From NCBI RefSeq assembly GCF_042432905.1, contig NZ_JBHLWI010000007.1, positions 76,802-140,801 of the forward strand: a DNA stretch of 64,000 nucleotides, written 5' to 3'. The notes beneath the pieces are model-generated. The model saw only the letters and a program-made list of their open reading frames with translations. It was not told where the DNA came from and ran no database searches. Made by a program: the position numbers and the translations under genes. Shown here one piece after another: positions 25,747 through 34,702 of the stretch. The stretch comes from Fontibacter flavus. Lineage in GTDB: Bacteria; Bacteroidota; Bacteroidia; Cytophagales; Cyclobacteriaceae. Every line of letters begins with the position of its first letter. Within the stretch, counting starts at the first letter, position 1.

Positions 25747-26868
25747 ATGAACATAGAGTCAATTTTAAGTTATATCGTCTGGAGCCCAAATCCTTCGGTT
25801 TTTCCAGGTTTTGAAAGATTAAGATGGTACAGTTTACTATTTGCCTTGGGATTTATCATCTCACAGCAGATCATGTTTTACATTTATCGAAAAGAGGGAC
25901 AGGATGAAAGGTTGGTTGATAAATTGACTATTTACATGGTATTGTCCACTATCATTGGAGCCCGATTAGGCCATGTCCTTTTCTACGAACCTGAAAAATA
26001 CCTCAGTAATCCCATTGATATTTTGAAAGTTTGGGAAGGTGGTCTTGCCAGTCATGGTGCCGCCATCGCTATCCTGTTTGCGCTTTATCTCTATGCGAGA
26101 AAAATACCTACGCAAAGTTACCTTTGGGTGGTAGACAGGATTGTAATTGTAGTCGCCATGACGGGTGCACTTATAAGAGTGGGCAACCTAATGAATTCAG
26201 AAATTGGCGGAAAACCGACTGAATCAGACAGTGGCTTTGTATTTGCCAGAGATGCGGAAGAAATATTAGAAACCTTGAGGATACCAGTTGCATCTGTAGA
26301 TGCTTACAAACCTCAAAACCGCGAGAACGAATTGACAGGAAATGGCATTGTTCCGGTAAATTTTGATATCAAAGTAGAAAAAGGAGGATACAGTGAGGCT
26401 GATTTAAAAACTGCCATAGAGACGGATGTCAAATACGTGCTGACAAGGTTTAGAAGTTCTCAAAAGTATTTGGCTGAAAGTCCTGAAACACCACTGAATT
26501 TTGATTTATATGATAATGGAGATCACTATTTGGTAACAGTCTACACTTTTGGTGTAGCACGATATCCTACTCAGATTTACGAAGCTCTTTCCTATCTGAT
26601 AATCTTTATTTTCCTTTATTGGATATGGTTCAGGTATAAATCAAGATTACCTGATGGACTATTTCTTGGCTTATTCCTAGTCTCTGTATTTGGAATGAGA
26701 TTTGTCTGGGAATATCTCAAAGAAAATCAGGTTGAATTTGAAGAAGGGCTTACCCTCAATATGGGACAATCTTTAAGTATCCCTTTGGTTATAGGGGGTA
26801 TAGTTTTGATCATTTTAGCCTTAAAAAAGGGATTTAAACCTGCGGAAGATCATGGCACGGGATCGTGA
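25747..26868 (+). CDS. lgt: Prolipoprotein diacylglyceryl transferase with a large insertion
   Basis: Inner-membrane enzyme that transfers diacylglycerol from phosphatidylglycerol to the lipobox cysteine of prolipoproteins. It has 373 residues against ~260-300 in most bacteria. Conserved parts are GARLGHVLFYEP, EGGLASHGA (with His103) and IRVGNLMNSEIGG (Arg144, Asn147, Asn150), then RYPTQIYEALSYL late in the chain. The extra ~95 residues (about 165-260) lie between the signature and the PTQIYE segment and are charged, so probably periplasmic. Its 3' end overlaps the convergent yidD gene by 19 nt. It serves the lipoproteins seen here (OmpA-like, GldH, Wza-like). Confidence 0.93.
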   Translation: MNIESILSYIVWSPNPSVFPGFERLRWYSLLFALGFIISQQIMFYIYRKEGQDERLVDKLTIYMVLSTIIGARLGHVLFYEPEKYLSNPIDILKVWEGGLASHGAAIAILFALYLYARKIPTQSYLWVVDRIVIVVAMTGALIRVGNLMNSEIGGKPTESDSGFVFARDAEEILETLRIPVASVDAYKPQNRENELTGNGIVPVNFDIKVEKGGYSEADLKTAIETDVKYVLTRFRSSQKYLAESPETPLNFDLYDNGDHYLVTVYTFGVARYPTQIYEALSYLIIFIFLYWIWFRYKSRLPDGLFLGLFLVSVFGMRFVWEYLKENQVEFEEGLTLNMGQSLSIPLVIGGIVLIILALKKGFKPAEDHGTGS

Positions 26869-27089
26869 CCATGACCTCCCCATGGGTGACAACTGGCAAT
26901 TCTTTTAATTCCTAACCAACCTCCTTTAAATACACCATGCTTAAGAATTGCCTCCTTGGTGTATTGACTGCAGGTAGGTGTATATCTGCAAGCTGAAGGA
27001 AATAAAGGAGATATTAAATACTGATAGACCAAAACGGGAAAAACCGCTATTTTACGAATGATTGTCTTCAATTTCCTGATCGTTTCCAT
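26850..27089 (-). CDS. yidD: Membrane protein insertion efficiency factor YidD
   Basis: A small membrane-associated protein that helps YidC-dependent insertion. It has 79 residues and the family core YQYLISPLFPSACRYTPTCS followed by QYTKEAILKHGVFKGGWLG and the C-terminal RIASCHPWGGHGHDPVP. The three conserved cysteines are present. Its 3' end overlaps the end of lgt by 19 nt in convergent orientation. In many bacteria yidD is next to rnpA/yidC; here it is detached, which is frequent in Bacteroidota. Confidence 0.95.
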   Translation of the reverse strand: METIRKLKTIIRKIAVFPVLVYQYLISPLFPSACRYTPTCSQYTKEAILKHGVFKGGWLGIKRIASCHPWGGHGHDPVP

Positions 27090-27145
27090 GATAAAGCCAA
27101 AAGGGCTGTAAAAGTTCCTTACTTAACACCCAATCAACAAAAGAC

Positions 27146-28597
27146 TTGAAAAGATTTTTTACATATTGCAACCTAAGCTACTTGCTATTCTGCGCAGTAT
27201 TACTCCCTTCCTTTGCTTTTCCCCAAGCAGTTGATAGTACTGAACAAAGGCTTTCAACAGTTCCCGACAAAGTTGTGATCAATAATATTTTTATTATCGG
27301 GAATGAAAAGACAAAGAAAAATATCATCATGAGAGAAATCGATCTTCAGGAAGGTATTTATTACGAATGGGAAGATCTAATTTCTATCATTGAAGCAGAC
27401 AAAAAGAAAATCTATAACCTGCAATTATTTAATTCGGTAGAAATAACCCCTTTATTGACAGGTACCGATCAGATCGAACTTTTGGTTTCCCTAACTGAAC
27501 GTTGGTATATCATACCTAACATCATTCTGAACCTCGCAGATAGAAACTTAGCCGAATGGTGGACCAATCAAAACAGAGACCTTTCCAGGGTAAATTATGG
27601 AGGAAGATTGGTACATAATAATGTAGGTGGTAGAAATGAAAAATTAAGAATTGGGGGACAATTAGGCTTTACCAAGGTATTTGAAGTACTCTACAGCAAA
27701 CCTTATATTGATAGAAAACAAAAGCACGGGCTTGCTGCCCAATTCACCTATTTTACCCAAAAAACTATCCCTGTTAAATCAGAATTCAACAGGCAGGTTT
27801 TTTACAGAAATGAAAATGAAGATGTGCTTAGAAAAAACACCGCTGCATTTTTAAGATATACTTTCAGGGGCAGTTATTATAATTTTCATTTCGTAACAGC
27901 AGGATATAACAAAACTTCTATCAATGAGGATGTTTTTACCCAAAACCCTGCTTATTTTCTTCATGGTACCAATAGTTTGGAGTATTTTCTTTTAGGATAT
28001 TCTTACCGGCATGACAACCGTGACAATATAGCTTATGCAACTGATGGACAACTGCTGAATCTGGGACTTACCCGCTATGGAATCTTAGGATCAGATGACA
28101 TAAAGGATACTGAATTCACTTTAAATGCAAACAAATACTTTAGATTTAGTGATAATTTTCACTTTGTATCAGGTCTTTCTTTCAATACTTTTTTTGGGCA
28201 ACGACAGCCTTTCAGTTTGGTACGTGGCATTGGTTACAATCCTAATTTCATACGAGGCTATGAATTGAATGTCATTGAAGGCCAACAAGTATTGGTACAT
28301 AAAAACAGCTTCAGATTTAAACTCTTTGATTGGGGAATAGATGTATCAGATTACATGCCCTTGGATGAATTTTCTTATTTGCCTTTCAAAGTTTACTTAA
28401 GCGCAAATTTTGACCATGGATATGTCAATGACAGAAACAAAATACCGGAAAACCTCAGGTTGACCAATCAATATTTATATGGGTATGGCCTGGGTCTTGA
28501 CCTGGTGAGCCTCTATGACATGGTATTTCGCTTCGAATATTCGATCAACAGTAAGAATGAAGGTGCTTTTTTTATCAATGTAAAAGCTCCTTTTTAA
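27146..28597 (+). CDS. BamA/TamA-family outer-membrane protein (POTRA plus beta-barrel)
   Basis: An Omp85-superfamily-like outer-membrane protein. It starts with TTG at 27146 and a signal peptide (YLLFCAVLLPSFAFPQ). One POTRA-like domain follows (VINNIFIIGNEKTKKNIIMR, with LVSLTERWYIIPNI nearby), then a ~330-residue region rich in alternating aromatic/polar strands (e.g. YRHDNRDNIAYATDGQLLNL, NPNFIRGYELNVIEG) ending in NVKAPF. FIRGYE corresponds to the conserved RGY-type motif of the barrel lid loop. With 483 residues and a single POTRA it is not the main BamA. It is first of a group of four surface genes on this strand. Confidence 0.82.
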   Translation: MKRFFTYCNLSYLLFCAVLLPSFAFPQAVDSTEQRLSTVPDKVVINNIFIIGNEKTKKNIIMREIDLQEGIYYEWEDLISIIEADKKKIYNLQLFNSVEITPLLTGTDQIELLVSLTERWYIIPNIILNLADRNLAEWWTNQNRDLSRVNYGGRLVHNNVGGRNEKLRIGGQLGFTKVFEVLYSKPYIDRKQKHGLAAQFTYFTQKTIPVKSEFNRQVFYRNENEDVLRKNTAAFLRYTFRGSYYNFHFVTAGYNKTSINEDVFTQNPAYFLHGTNSLEYFLLGYSYRHDNRDNIAYATDGQLLNLGLTRYGILGSDDIKDTEFTLNANKYFRFSDNFHFVSGLSFNTFFGQRQPFSLVRGIGYNPNFIRGYELNVIEGQQVLVHKNSFRFKLFDWGIDVSDYMPLDEFSYLPFKVYLSANFDHGYVNDRNKIPENLRLTNQYLYGYGLGLDLVSLYDMVFRFEYSINSKNEGAFFINVKAPF

Positions 28598-28687
28598 GAC
28601 TTCCCAACTTATTCGTTTATTATCCGATTAAAATTTCTTCTGCTCTCAGCTTTGAGCTAATTTTAAATTAGGTTCAAGTATTTTTTT

Positions 28688-29509
28688 ATGCAGAAGGGTG
28701 TTTTCACATGTCTATTATTCTGGCATTTACAAATTTGTTTTGGTCAGATGGGGACTGAAACATTACCAAGAGGTGCCAGAAGTATTGGGCTTGGAAATGC
28801 ACATGTCACCATGGGAGATGTTTGGAGTATATTCAACAATGTGGGGGGATTGAGTAGGGCGAAGAACTCCCAGGTGACATTTTCTTACGACCATAGACTT
28901 CAGCTTGATGAGTTAACCACCTTAGCTGCCGCTGCAGTGATTAAATCAAACCAATCAGCTATTGGAATCGGAGTTTCTTCATTTGGTTCTGAATATTTTT
29001 CACAGAACCAGATAGGCTTGGGGTTTTCAAACCAAATGGGAATTGCAAGTCTAGGTCTAAAAATCAATTATTTTCAGACAAGCATGGAAGGCTTTGGAAC
29101 AGGTAGATCAGCAATCATTGAATTCGGAGGAATTGCCGAACTTACCCCTCAATTATTCTTTGGTGCACATATCTATAATCCAACAAGAGCAAAGTATGGG
29201 AAGAATTCACATGATTACCTGCCTACAGTAGTTAAAGCTGGAGTATCATTCAGACCTTCCGAAAAAGTAATGTTAAATGTAGAGGCTGAAAAAGATATTT
29301 TGCTGGACCCTCTTTTGAAAATAGGACTAGAATATAACATACTGAACAAAGTTTGGGCAAGGAGCGGTCTCATTACATTTACAAATCATCTATTTTTTGG
29401 ATTTGGTTTCCAAAGTAGAAAGTTTCACTTTGATTATGCCACTACACAGCATCCCCAACTAGGTTATACCCATCATTTTTCCTGCAACTTTCTTTTTGGT
29501 CAGCGATGA
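28688..29509 (+). CDS. PorV/PorQ-like outer-membrane barrel protein
   Basis: A 273-residue protein with signal peptide (TCLLFWHLQICFGQ) and a beta-barrel pattern. The N-terminal GARSIGLGNAHVTMGDVWSI followed by FNNVGGLSR is the pattern of PorV/PorQ/UPF0164 and FadL-like proteins, which shuttle or anchor secreted proteins in type IX secretion or form channels. Further strands include AIGIGVSSFGSEYFSQNQIG and FFGAHIYNPTRAKYG. Its stop overlaps the start of the next gene by 4 nt (ATGA). The T9SS role is inferred by resemblance only. Confidence 0.7.
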   Translation: MQKGVFTCLLFWHLQICFGQMGTETLPRGARSIGLGNAHVTMGDVWSIFNNVGGLSRAKNSQVTFSYDHRLQLDELTTLAAAAVIKSNQSAIGIGVSSFGSEYFSQNQIGLGFSNQMGIASLGLKINYFQTSMEGFGTGRSAIIEFGGIAELTPQLFFGAHIYNPTRAKYGKNSHDYLPTVVKAGVSFRPSEKVMLNVEAEKDILLDPLLKIGLEYNILNKVWARSGLITFTNHLFFGFGFQSRKFHFDYATTQHPQLGYTHHFSCNFLFGQR

Positions 29510-31605
29510 AAAAAAGTTTCCTCATAGGCTATTTTTGTGTCGTTATTAGCATCCCCACTTTCTCCCAAATTTATAGAAAGGGAGAAATCGACATTGAGTC
29601 CTTCATTGAGAATATTTTTGGCATGCAGAAAACTGAGGATGAATATGAGGACTTATATGAAGGATTGCTTCAGGTATTTTTAAATCCAATCAATCTAAAC
29701 AGGACTAGTCCAGAAGAGTTAAATTCGCTCTACCTCTTATCTCCAAGTCAGATTAATCATTTTTTTGAACATACTGAAAAATTCGGAAAACTGATATCTA
29801 TCTATGAACTTCAAGCTATACCGGAATTTGACCTAGAGACAATTTATAAATTATTGCCATTTGTGGTTTTAGAGGAAAGCACCAAGACTGCAAGTTCCCT
29901 TTTAGAAAGGATTCAAACCGCTAAAGATGCCTATTTTCTATTCCGACACAGAAGGGTCTGGGAAACGAGAAGGGGGTTTACTCCACCGGACACACTGAAC
30001 AATGGCCGTCTCACCAGTAGATATTTGGGAGATCCGAACAGCTTATACAGTAGGTTTAGAATTCAACAGACCAAGGACTTCAGTTTGGGATTCACTGTGG
30101 ATAAGGATCCTGGTGAAGAATTGATCTGGGACCCAAATACCAAGAGGTATGGGTTTAATTTTTTATCCTATCATTTCATCCTTTACAATAAAGGCAAGTT
30201 TAAGACCATTTCCATTGGAGATTATCAATTACAATTTGGCCAAGGCTTGGTTTTCGGTGCAGGATTCAATGCTGGAAAAGGAGGAGAAACCATCACCACT
30301 GTCAGGAGAAGTAGTTTAGGCATCAGGCCATATACAGCTGCATTGGAATTCGGTTTTTTCAGAGGTATAGCCACAACAGTCCAAAGTGGCCCTTTCAAAG
30401 TTACCTTATTGGCTTCAAATGCTCCAAGAGATGGAAATATTCAAGTTCAGTTGGATTCTTTAGAACGTGAAGAAGCCATTATCACTTCTCTTCAAAGTAG
30501 CGGTCTGCATCGTACCCCAACTGAAATTGGTAATAAAAATCAATTAAGAGAAAAAAACATCGGTGGGAACATCCATTATGAAAACAGGAGAAAAGACTTT
30601 CAAATTGGATTCAACAGCCTCTTCAGCCAGTTTAGTAAACCTTTTATCCGAACAGAAAGGATTTATAATCAATTTGAATTTTATGGACAAGAGAACTATA
30701 TCAATAGCCTATATTTTTCCTATAACTTTCAAAACTTCTATTTCTTTGGTGAATCAGCCATTTCCAAAAGTGGGGGTCAGGGTTCAGTCATAGGGATGAT
30801 GAGCAGCCTCCACCCTAAATTGTCTCTTTCGGTGCTTTGGAGAAATTATGACAGGAATTTTCATAGCTTTTATGGGAATTCATTTGGAGAGGGTTCGAGA
30901 CCTATCAATGAAAAAGGACTCTATCTGGGAATAAATTTTAAACCAAACCAAAAGTACAATTGGGCATTTTACTACGATTCATTTCAATTTCCATGGCTTA
31001 AGTTCAGAGTGTATGCCCCCTCCTCAGGTCATGAATGGCTGAGTAGATTTTCTTATTCTCCGTCACGAAAAACCTTGCTTTTTGTACAGGTTAGGGAAGA
31101 ATCAAAAGCAAGAAATATCAGTGAATACCCTGGTTTTCAATCTCCTTATTTATTGGATCAGGGTAAGAGATGGAATTATGTTTTCAATCTTGATCATAGT
31201 CTGAATAAACATTGGAGCATCAAATCAAGGGTTACATCCAGTACTTTCAGGTTCAATGGTAGCAAAACTAGTGGCTTTGCCATTAGTCAGGACATCAATA
31301 TGGATTATCAAAGATGGCGGCTGTCTTCCAGGTTCGTACTGTTTGACACAGATGATTTTGATAACCGACAATTCATCTATGAAAGGAATGTCCTTTGGTT
31401 ATTTTCTATTCCTGCGCTCCATGGTCAGGGAATGCGCTATTACATTCTCGGTCAATTAAAAATCAATCAAAAGCTAAGTCTGTGGGCCAGGTATTCCAAA
31501 ACCATTTATACTGACCGAGAAACAATCGGATCTGGACTGCAACAGATTGAGGGAAACCAAATAACGGAAACTACTTTTCAGCTCAGATATCAATTCAATC
31601 GATAA
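29506..31605 (+). CDS. Outer-membrane protein with N-terminal helix-hairpin-helix repeats and a large barrel-like region
   Basis: A 699-residue exported protein. After a signal peptide (FLIGYFCVVISIPTFSQ), residues ~60-125 carry ComEA-like helix-hairpin-helix segments (NPINLNRTSPEELNSLYLLS, then FGKLISIYELQAIPEFDLET). The remaining ~570 residues have alternating aromatic and polar strands typical of an outer-membrane barrel (IGDYQLQFGQGLVFGAGFNA, RWNYVFNLDHSLNKHWSIKS), ending QLRYQFNR. HhH motifs usually contact DNA backbone; in an exported barrel they may instead be a structural plug. Translationally coupled to the PorV-like gene. The family recurs in Bacteroidota as far as I know, without known function. 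Confidence 0.75.
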   Translation: MKKSFLIGYFCVVISIPTFSQIYRKGEIDIESFIENIFGMQKTEDEYEDLYEGLLQVFLNPINLNRTSPEELNSLYLLSPSQINHFFEHTEKFGKLISIYELQAIPEFDLETIYKLLPFVVLEESTKTASSLLERIQTAKDAYFLFRHRRVWETRRGFTPPDTLNNGRLTSRYLGDPNSLYSRFRIQQTKDFSLGFTVDKDPGEELIWDPNTKRYGFNFLSYHFILYNKGKFKTISIGDYQLQFGQGLVFGAGFNAGKGGETITTVRRSSLGIRPYTAALEFGFFRGIATTVQSGPFKVTLLASNAPRDGNIQVQLDSLEREEAIITSLQSSGLHRTPTEIGNKNQLREKNIGGNIHYENRRKDFQIGFNSLFSQFSKPFIRTERIYNQFEFYGQENYINSLYFSYNFQNFYFFGESAISKSGGQGSVIGMMSSLHPKLSLSVLWRNYDRNFHSFYGNSFGEGSRPINEKGLYLGINFKPNQKYNWAFYYDSFQFPWLKFRVYAPSSGHEWLSRFSYSPSRKTLLFVQVREESKARNISEYPGFQSPYLLDQGKRWNYVFNLDHSLNKHWSIKSRVTSSTFRFNGSKTSGFAISQDINMDYQRWRLSSRFVLFDTDDFDNRQFIYERNVLWLFSIPALHGQGMRYYILGQLKINQKLSLWARYSKTIYTDRETIGSGLQQIEGNQITETTFQLRYQFNR

Positions 31606-31671
31606 ATTCCACTATCGGTTCACCATGCTTTAAATGATTTTAATAAATTGAAGGACCAAAACCACCGAAGC

Positions 31672-34143
31672 ATGAAAAAACAATTATCACTCATTATCTT
31701 ATTGTTTGGCACAATATCATTTCCTCTATTTGCCCAGACAATAGATAAGGGCAAATTATCCAAAAAAGAAGGTTTCTTCACCTTTTACCTCGACGAAGAC
31801 AAAGGAAAAATTTATCTGGAAGTCGATAAAACTGATTTTGAGTTCCTTTATGTAAACTCTATGCCGGCAGGTGTAGGTTCAAATGACATTGGACTGGACA
31901 GAGGTCAGTTGGGCAGGACCCGAATTGTGGAATTCAGAAAAGCAGGTAACAAACTCCTGTTGGTTCATAAAAATTATGACTTCAGGGCTTACAGCGACAA
32001 CCCTCTTGAAGTCAAAGCAGTAAAAGATGCTTTTGCTGAGTCGGTTATCTGGGGTTTCGAAATCAGTCAGACCGAAAATGAAAAATATTTGGTAGATGCC
32101 ACTTCCTTCTATTTGCAGGATGCCCATATGGTGGCAGAAAAACTTGGAAATAGCCGTCAGGGAAGTTATAAAGTTGATTTAAGTAGATCGTCCATCTACT
32201 ATCCCATGACTAAAAACTTCCCTAAAAACACAGAAGTTGAAGCGATTATAACTGTAACAGGAAATGCAACAGGAGGATACATCCGTTCAGTCACACCTTC
32301 TCCGGAGGCCATCACTGTAAGACAAAGACATTCTTTTATTGAGTTGCCAGATGATGGATACCAACCACGTGAATTTGATCCAAGGGCAGGATATTTCCAC
32401 ATCAGTTATATGGATTTCACCAGTCAAATCGGTGAACCAATGGTCAAAAAATTTATTTCCAGGCATCGTCTGGAAAAGAAAGATCCAAGTGCTGCAGTAT
32501 CTGAGCCTGTAAAACCCATTGTATACTACTTAGACAGGGGAACTCCTGAGCCTGTTCGGACCGCCTTAATAGAAGGAGGTAACTGGTGGGCAGAGGCTTT
32601 CGAAGCAGCTGGCTTCAAAAACGCTTATAGGGTAGAGTTGGCACCTGAGGATATGGATCCTATGGATGTCAGGTACAATGTCATTCAATGGGTACACCGT
32701 TCAACCAGGGGTTGGTCTTATGGTTCTTCAGTAAGGGATCCTAGAACAGGAGAGATTATCAAGGGACATGTAACATTAGGTTCTCTCAGGGTAAGACAGG
32801 ATTTCTTAATAGCACAAGGTTTATTGCAGCCTTTTGAAGATGGAAAACCTGAAAATCCTAAAATGTTGGAAATGGCTCTTGCACGCCTAAGACAACTTTC
32901 TGCGCATGAAATTGGCCACACGATAGGACTTGCCCACGCATATGCTTCTTCACCGACAAACAGAGCCTCTGTGATGGATTATCCTTATCCTGTTATTAAA
33001 ATGGATGATAACGGAAACATAGATCTTTCAGATGCCTACGATAACAAAATTGGCGATTGGGATAAATGGGCAATTACTTATGGGTATGCCACCATCCCTG
33101 AAGGTGAAAATGAGAAAAAATATCTGAACAGAATCTTAGAAGATACTTACAGTGCAGGACATACATTTATTTCAGATGTTGATTCGAGGCATCCAAGTGG
33201 ATCCCATCCACATGCCCATCTTTGGGATAATGGAGCCTCTGCAAGCCAGGAATTAACCAGATTGATGACAATAAGAAGAAATAAAATGAATTCTTTTGGC
33301 CTCAACAGTATTGAAGAAGGGCAACCGGAAGCCTTGATGGAAGAAGTATTTGTACCCTTGTATCTGATGCACAGATACCAAATAGAAGCAACTGCCAAAA
33401 TTCTTGGCGGATTGGATTATACCTACAAAATAAAAGGAGACAATCAAAGAATCCAATCCAGACTTGATGCAACTGAACAAAACCGTGCCTTAAACAGCCT
33501 ACTTAGTGCTATTCATCCAAAAGCACTAGCCGTTCCAGATCATGTTTTAGATAGGTTACCTCCAAGGCCAATGGGCTATTCGAGAAACAGGGAAACTTTT
33601 CCATCTAGAAATGGACTTAATTTTGACCCATTGTCACCAGCAGAAAATGTGGTCGATTTGGTTTTTGGATTCTTATTTGAGGCTGGAAGAGCTAATAGGT
33701 TACATCAACAGGCACTATTTGAAAGAAATTTACCCTCATTTACAAATGTTCTTGACAAAACTGTAGATGCTGTATTCGGTGAAAACTCAAATGAGACATA
33801 TGAAGGTGAAATCAAACGAATGACGCAGTCAAAATTGGTTGACCATATGATCGCTTTGGCTAACCATCCACAAGCCTCTAGCTCTGTCAAAGCAGAAGTA
33901 AGAAGAAAATTGAAAGACTTCCTGTTTGACAATCCTTCCAGAAATGAATTTAGATCGAGAACATTGGCTTCTAACCCTTCAGGTCTGAAAAATACGCTCA
34001 AAAACAATTTTGACCAGTATCTGGCAGATAAAATCATTGCGTTTTTGGATTTGCCTGAGAAATTAAGCATCCCTGTAGAACTTTCTGTTCCAGAAGGTGC
34101 GCCAATCGGTTCTGAGGATTTATCCTGTGACTTTGACTATTAA
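31672..34143 (+). CDS. Secreted zinc-dependent metalloprotease (gluzincin/metzincin-like, DUF5117/DUF4953 type)
   Basis: A large exported peptidase. The ATG at 31672 begins the signal peptide MKKQLSLIILLFGTISFPLF; the frame extends 8 codons upstream to a TTG, which I do not favour. The N-terminal part (to ~residue 270) is a DUF5117-like beta domain. The catalytic zinc site is SAHEIGHTIGLAHAY near residue 412 (HExxHxxxxxH), followed by a Met-turn candidate RASVMDYPYP. The C-terminal ~350 residues are helical. The mature protein has 823 residues including signal. It sits downstream of the outer-membrane genes and ends at a strong terminator. Substrate unknown. Confidence 0.88.
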   Translation: MKKQLSLIILLFGTISFPLFAQTIDKGKLSKKEGFFTFYLDEDKGKIYLEVDKTDFEFLYVNSMPAGVGSNDIGLDRGQLGRTRIVEFRKAGNKLLLVHKNYDFRAYSDNPLEVKAVKDAFAESVIWGFEISQTENEKYLVDATSFYLQDAHMVAEKLGNSRQGSYKVDLSRSSIYYPMTKNFPKNTEVEAIITVTGNATGGYIRSVTPSPEAITVRQRHSFIELPDDGYQPREFDPRAGYFHISYMDFTSQIGEPMVKKFISRHRLEKKDPSAAVSEPVKPIVYYLDRGTPEPVRTALIEGGNWWAEAFEAAGFKNAYRVELAPEDMDPMDVRYNVIQWVHRSTRGWSYGSSVRDPRTGEIIKGHVTLGSLRVRQDFLIAQGLLQPFEDGKPENPKMLEMALARLRQLSAHEIGHTIGLAHAYASSPTNRASVMDYPYPVIKMDDNGNIDLSDAYDNKIGDWDKWAITYGYATIPEGENEKKYLNRILEDTYSAGHTFISDVDSRHPSGSHPHAHLWDNGASASQELTRLMTIRRNKMNSFGLNSIEEGQPEALMEEVFVPLYLMHRYQIEATAKILGGLDYTYKIKGDNQRIQSRLDATEQNRALNSLLSAIHPKALAVPDHVLDRLPPRPMGYSRNRETFPSRNGLNFDPLSPAENVVDLVFGFLFEAGRANRLHQQALFERNLPSFTNVLDKTVDAVFGENSNETYEGEIKRMTQSKLVDHMIALANHPQASSSVKAEVRRKLKDFLFDNPSRNEFRSRTLASNPSGLKNTLKNNFDQYLADKIIAFLDLPEKLSIPVELSVPEGAPIGSEDLSCDFDY

Positions 34144-34147
34144 AATA

Positions 34148-34180
34148 AAACCGGCGGTAATATAAACCGCCGGTTTTTTA
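34148..34180. terminator. Strong bidirectional terminator after the metalloprotease gene
   Basis: ACCGGCGGT (34150-34158) pairs with ACCGCCGGT (34166-34174) around a 7-nt loop, followed by six T on the plus strand and preceded by an A-rich run. The stop codon of the minus-strand DUF2256 gene (34178-34180) lies at its edge. Confidence 0.9.
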
Positions 34181-34330
34181 TTGACTTGTATTGCTCTTTT
34201 TCCTGCCCAATCCCCCACATTTATTCGAACAATACTTAACATTATCCCAATTCTTTTCCCACTTTTTCCGCCAAGTGAATGGTCTATTGCAAACAGGACA
34301 AATCTTTGTAGGTAAGTGCTCCTTTTTCAT
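34178..34330 (-). CDS. DUF2256 micro-protein (50 aa, zinc-ribbon-like)
   Basis: A very small protein recognisable as DUF2256: near the N-terminus KICPVCNRPFTWRKKWEKNW followed by DNVKYCSNKC. The four cysteines in two CxxC-like pairs (CPVC, CSNKC) suggest a zinc ribbon, and the Trp/Arg/Lys-rich centre is the family hallmark. Start is the ATG complementary to 34328-34330; the stop runs into the terminator. It lies 30 nt after the mazG-like gene on the same strand, so may be the last gene of kdsD-manC-mazG. In proteobacteria I recall DUF2256 beside photolyase-related genes, not the case here. Function unknown. Confidence 0.82.
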   Translation of the reverse strand: MKKEHLPTKICPVCNRPFTWRKKWEKNWDNVKYCSNKCGGLGRKKSNTSQ

Positions 34331-34360
34331 ATTGGGAAAACAGGAAGCAGCATAAAAGGT

Positions 34361-34702
34361 TTATTTCAACTTTTCATTGTTCTGATGTCTTTCTCTATCC
34401 CTTATATTCTTCTTTTCAAAGTTTTTTTCAAGGGCAAGAGTCAAATCCACTCCTGTCTGATTGGCCAAGCAAATCAACACCCACAACACATCCGCCATTT
34501 CATCAGCAAGGTCCTTTCCTAAATCTGAATCCTTGAAAGACTGTTCCCCATATTTTCTGGCCATAATCCTTGCCAACTCCCCTACTTCTTCCATTAAAAT
34601 AGCCGTATTAGTCAATTCATTAAAATACCTGACCCCTACAGTTTTGATCCACTGATCTACTAAATCCTGCGCTTCTTGGATAGTAATATCTTTAGTACTC
34701 AT
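34361..34702 (-). CDS. MazG-like nucleotide pyrophosphohydrolase
   Basis: A small all-alpha NTP pyrophosphohydrolase, probably removing non-canonical nucleotides. It has 113 residues, one MazG domain with metal-binding acidic residues in ILMEEVGELARIMARKYGEQ and in DLGKDLADEMADVLWVLICL (EExxE ... ExxD pattern). The start overlaps the manC stop by 4 nt. Single-domain members of this family act on dCTP or similar nucleotides; the substrate here is not known. Confidence 0.88.
   Translation of the reverse strand: MSTKDITIQEAQDLVDQWIKTVGVRYFNELTNTAILMEEVGELARIMARKYGEQSFKDSDLGKDLADEMADVLWVLICLANQTGVDLTLALEKNFEKKNIRDRERHQNNEKLK

Noticed and set aside
28657..28671. CTAATTT/AAATTAG palindrome upstream of the PorV-like gene
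   Set aside because: All but the outermost pair is A/T in an AT-rich spacer, so expected by chance.
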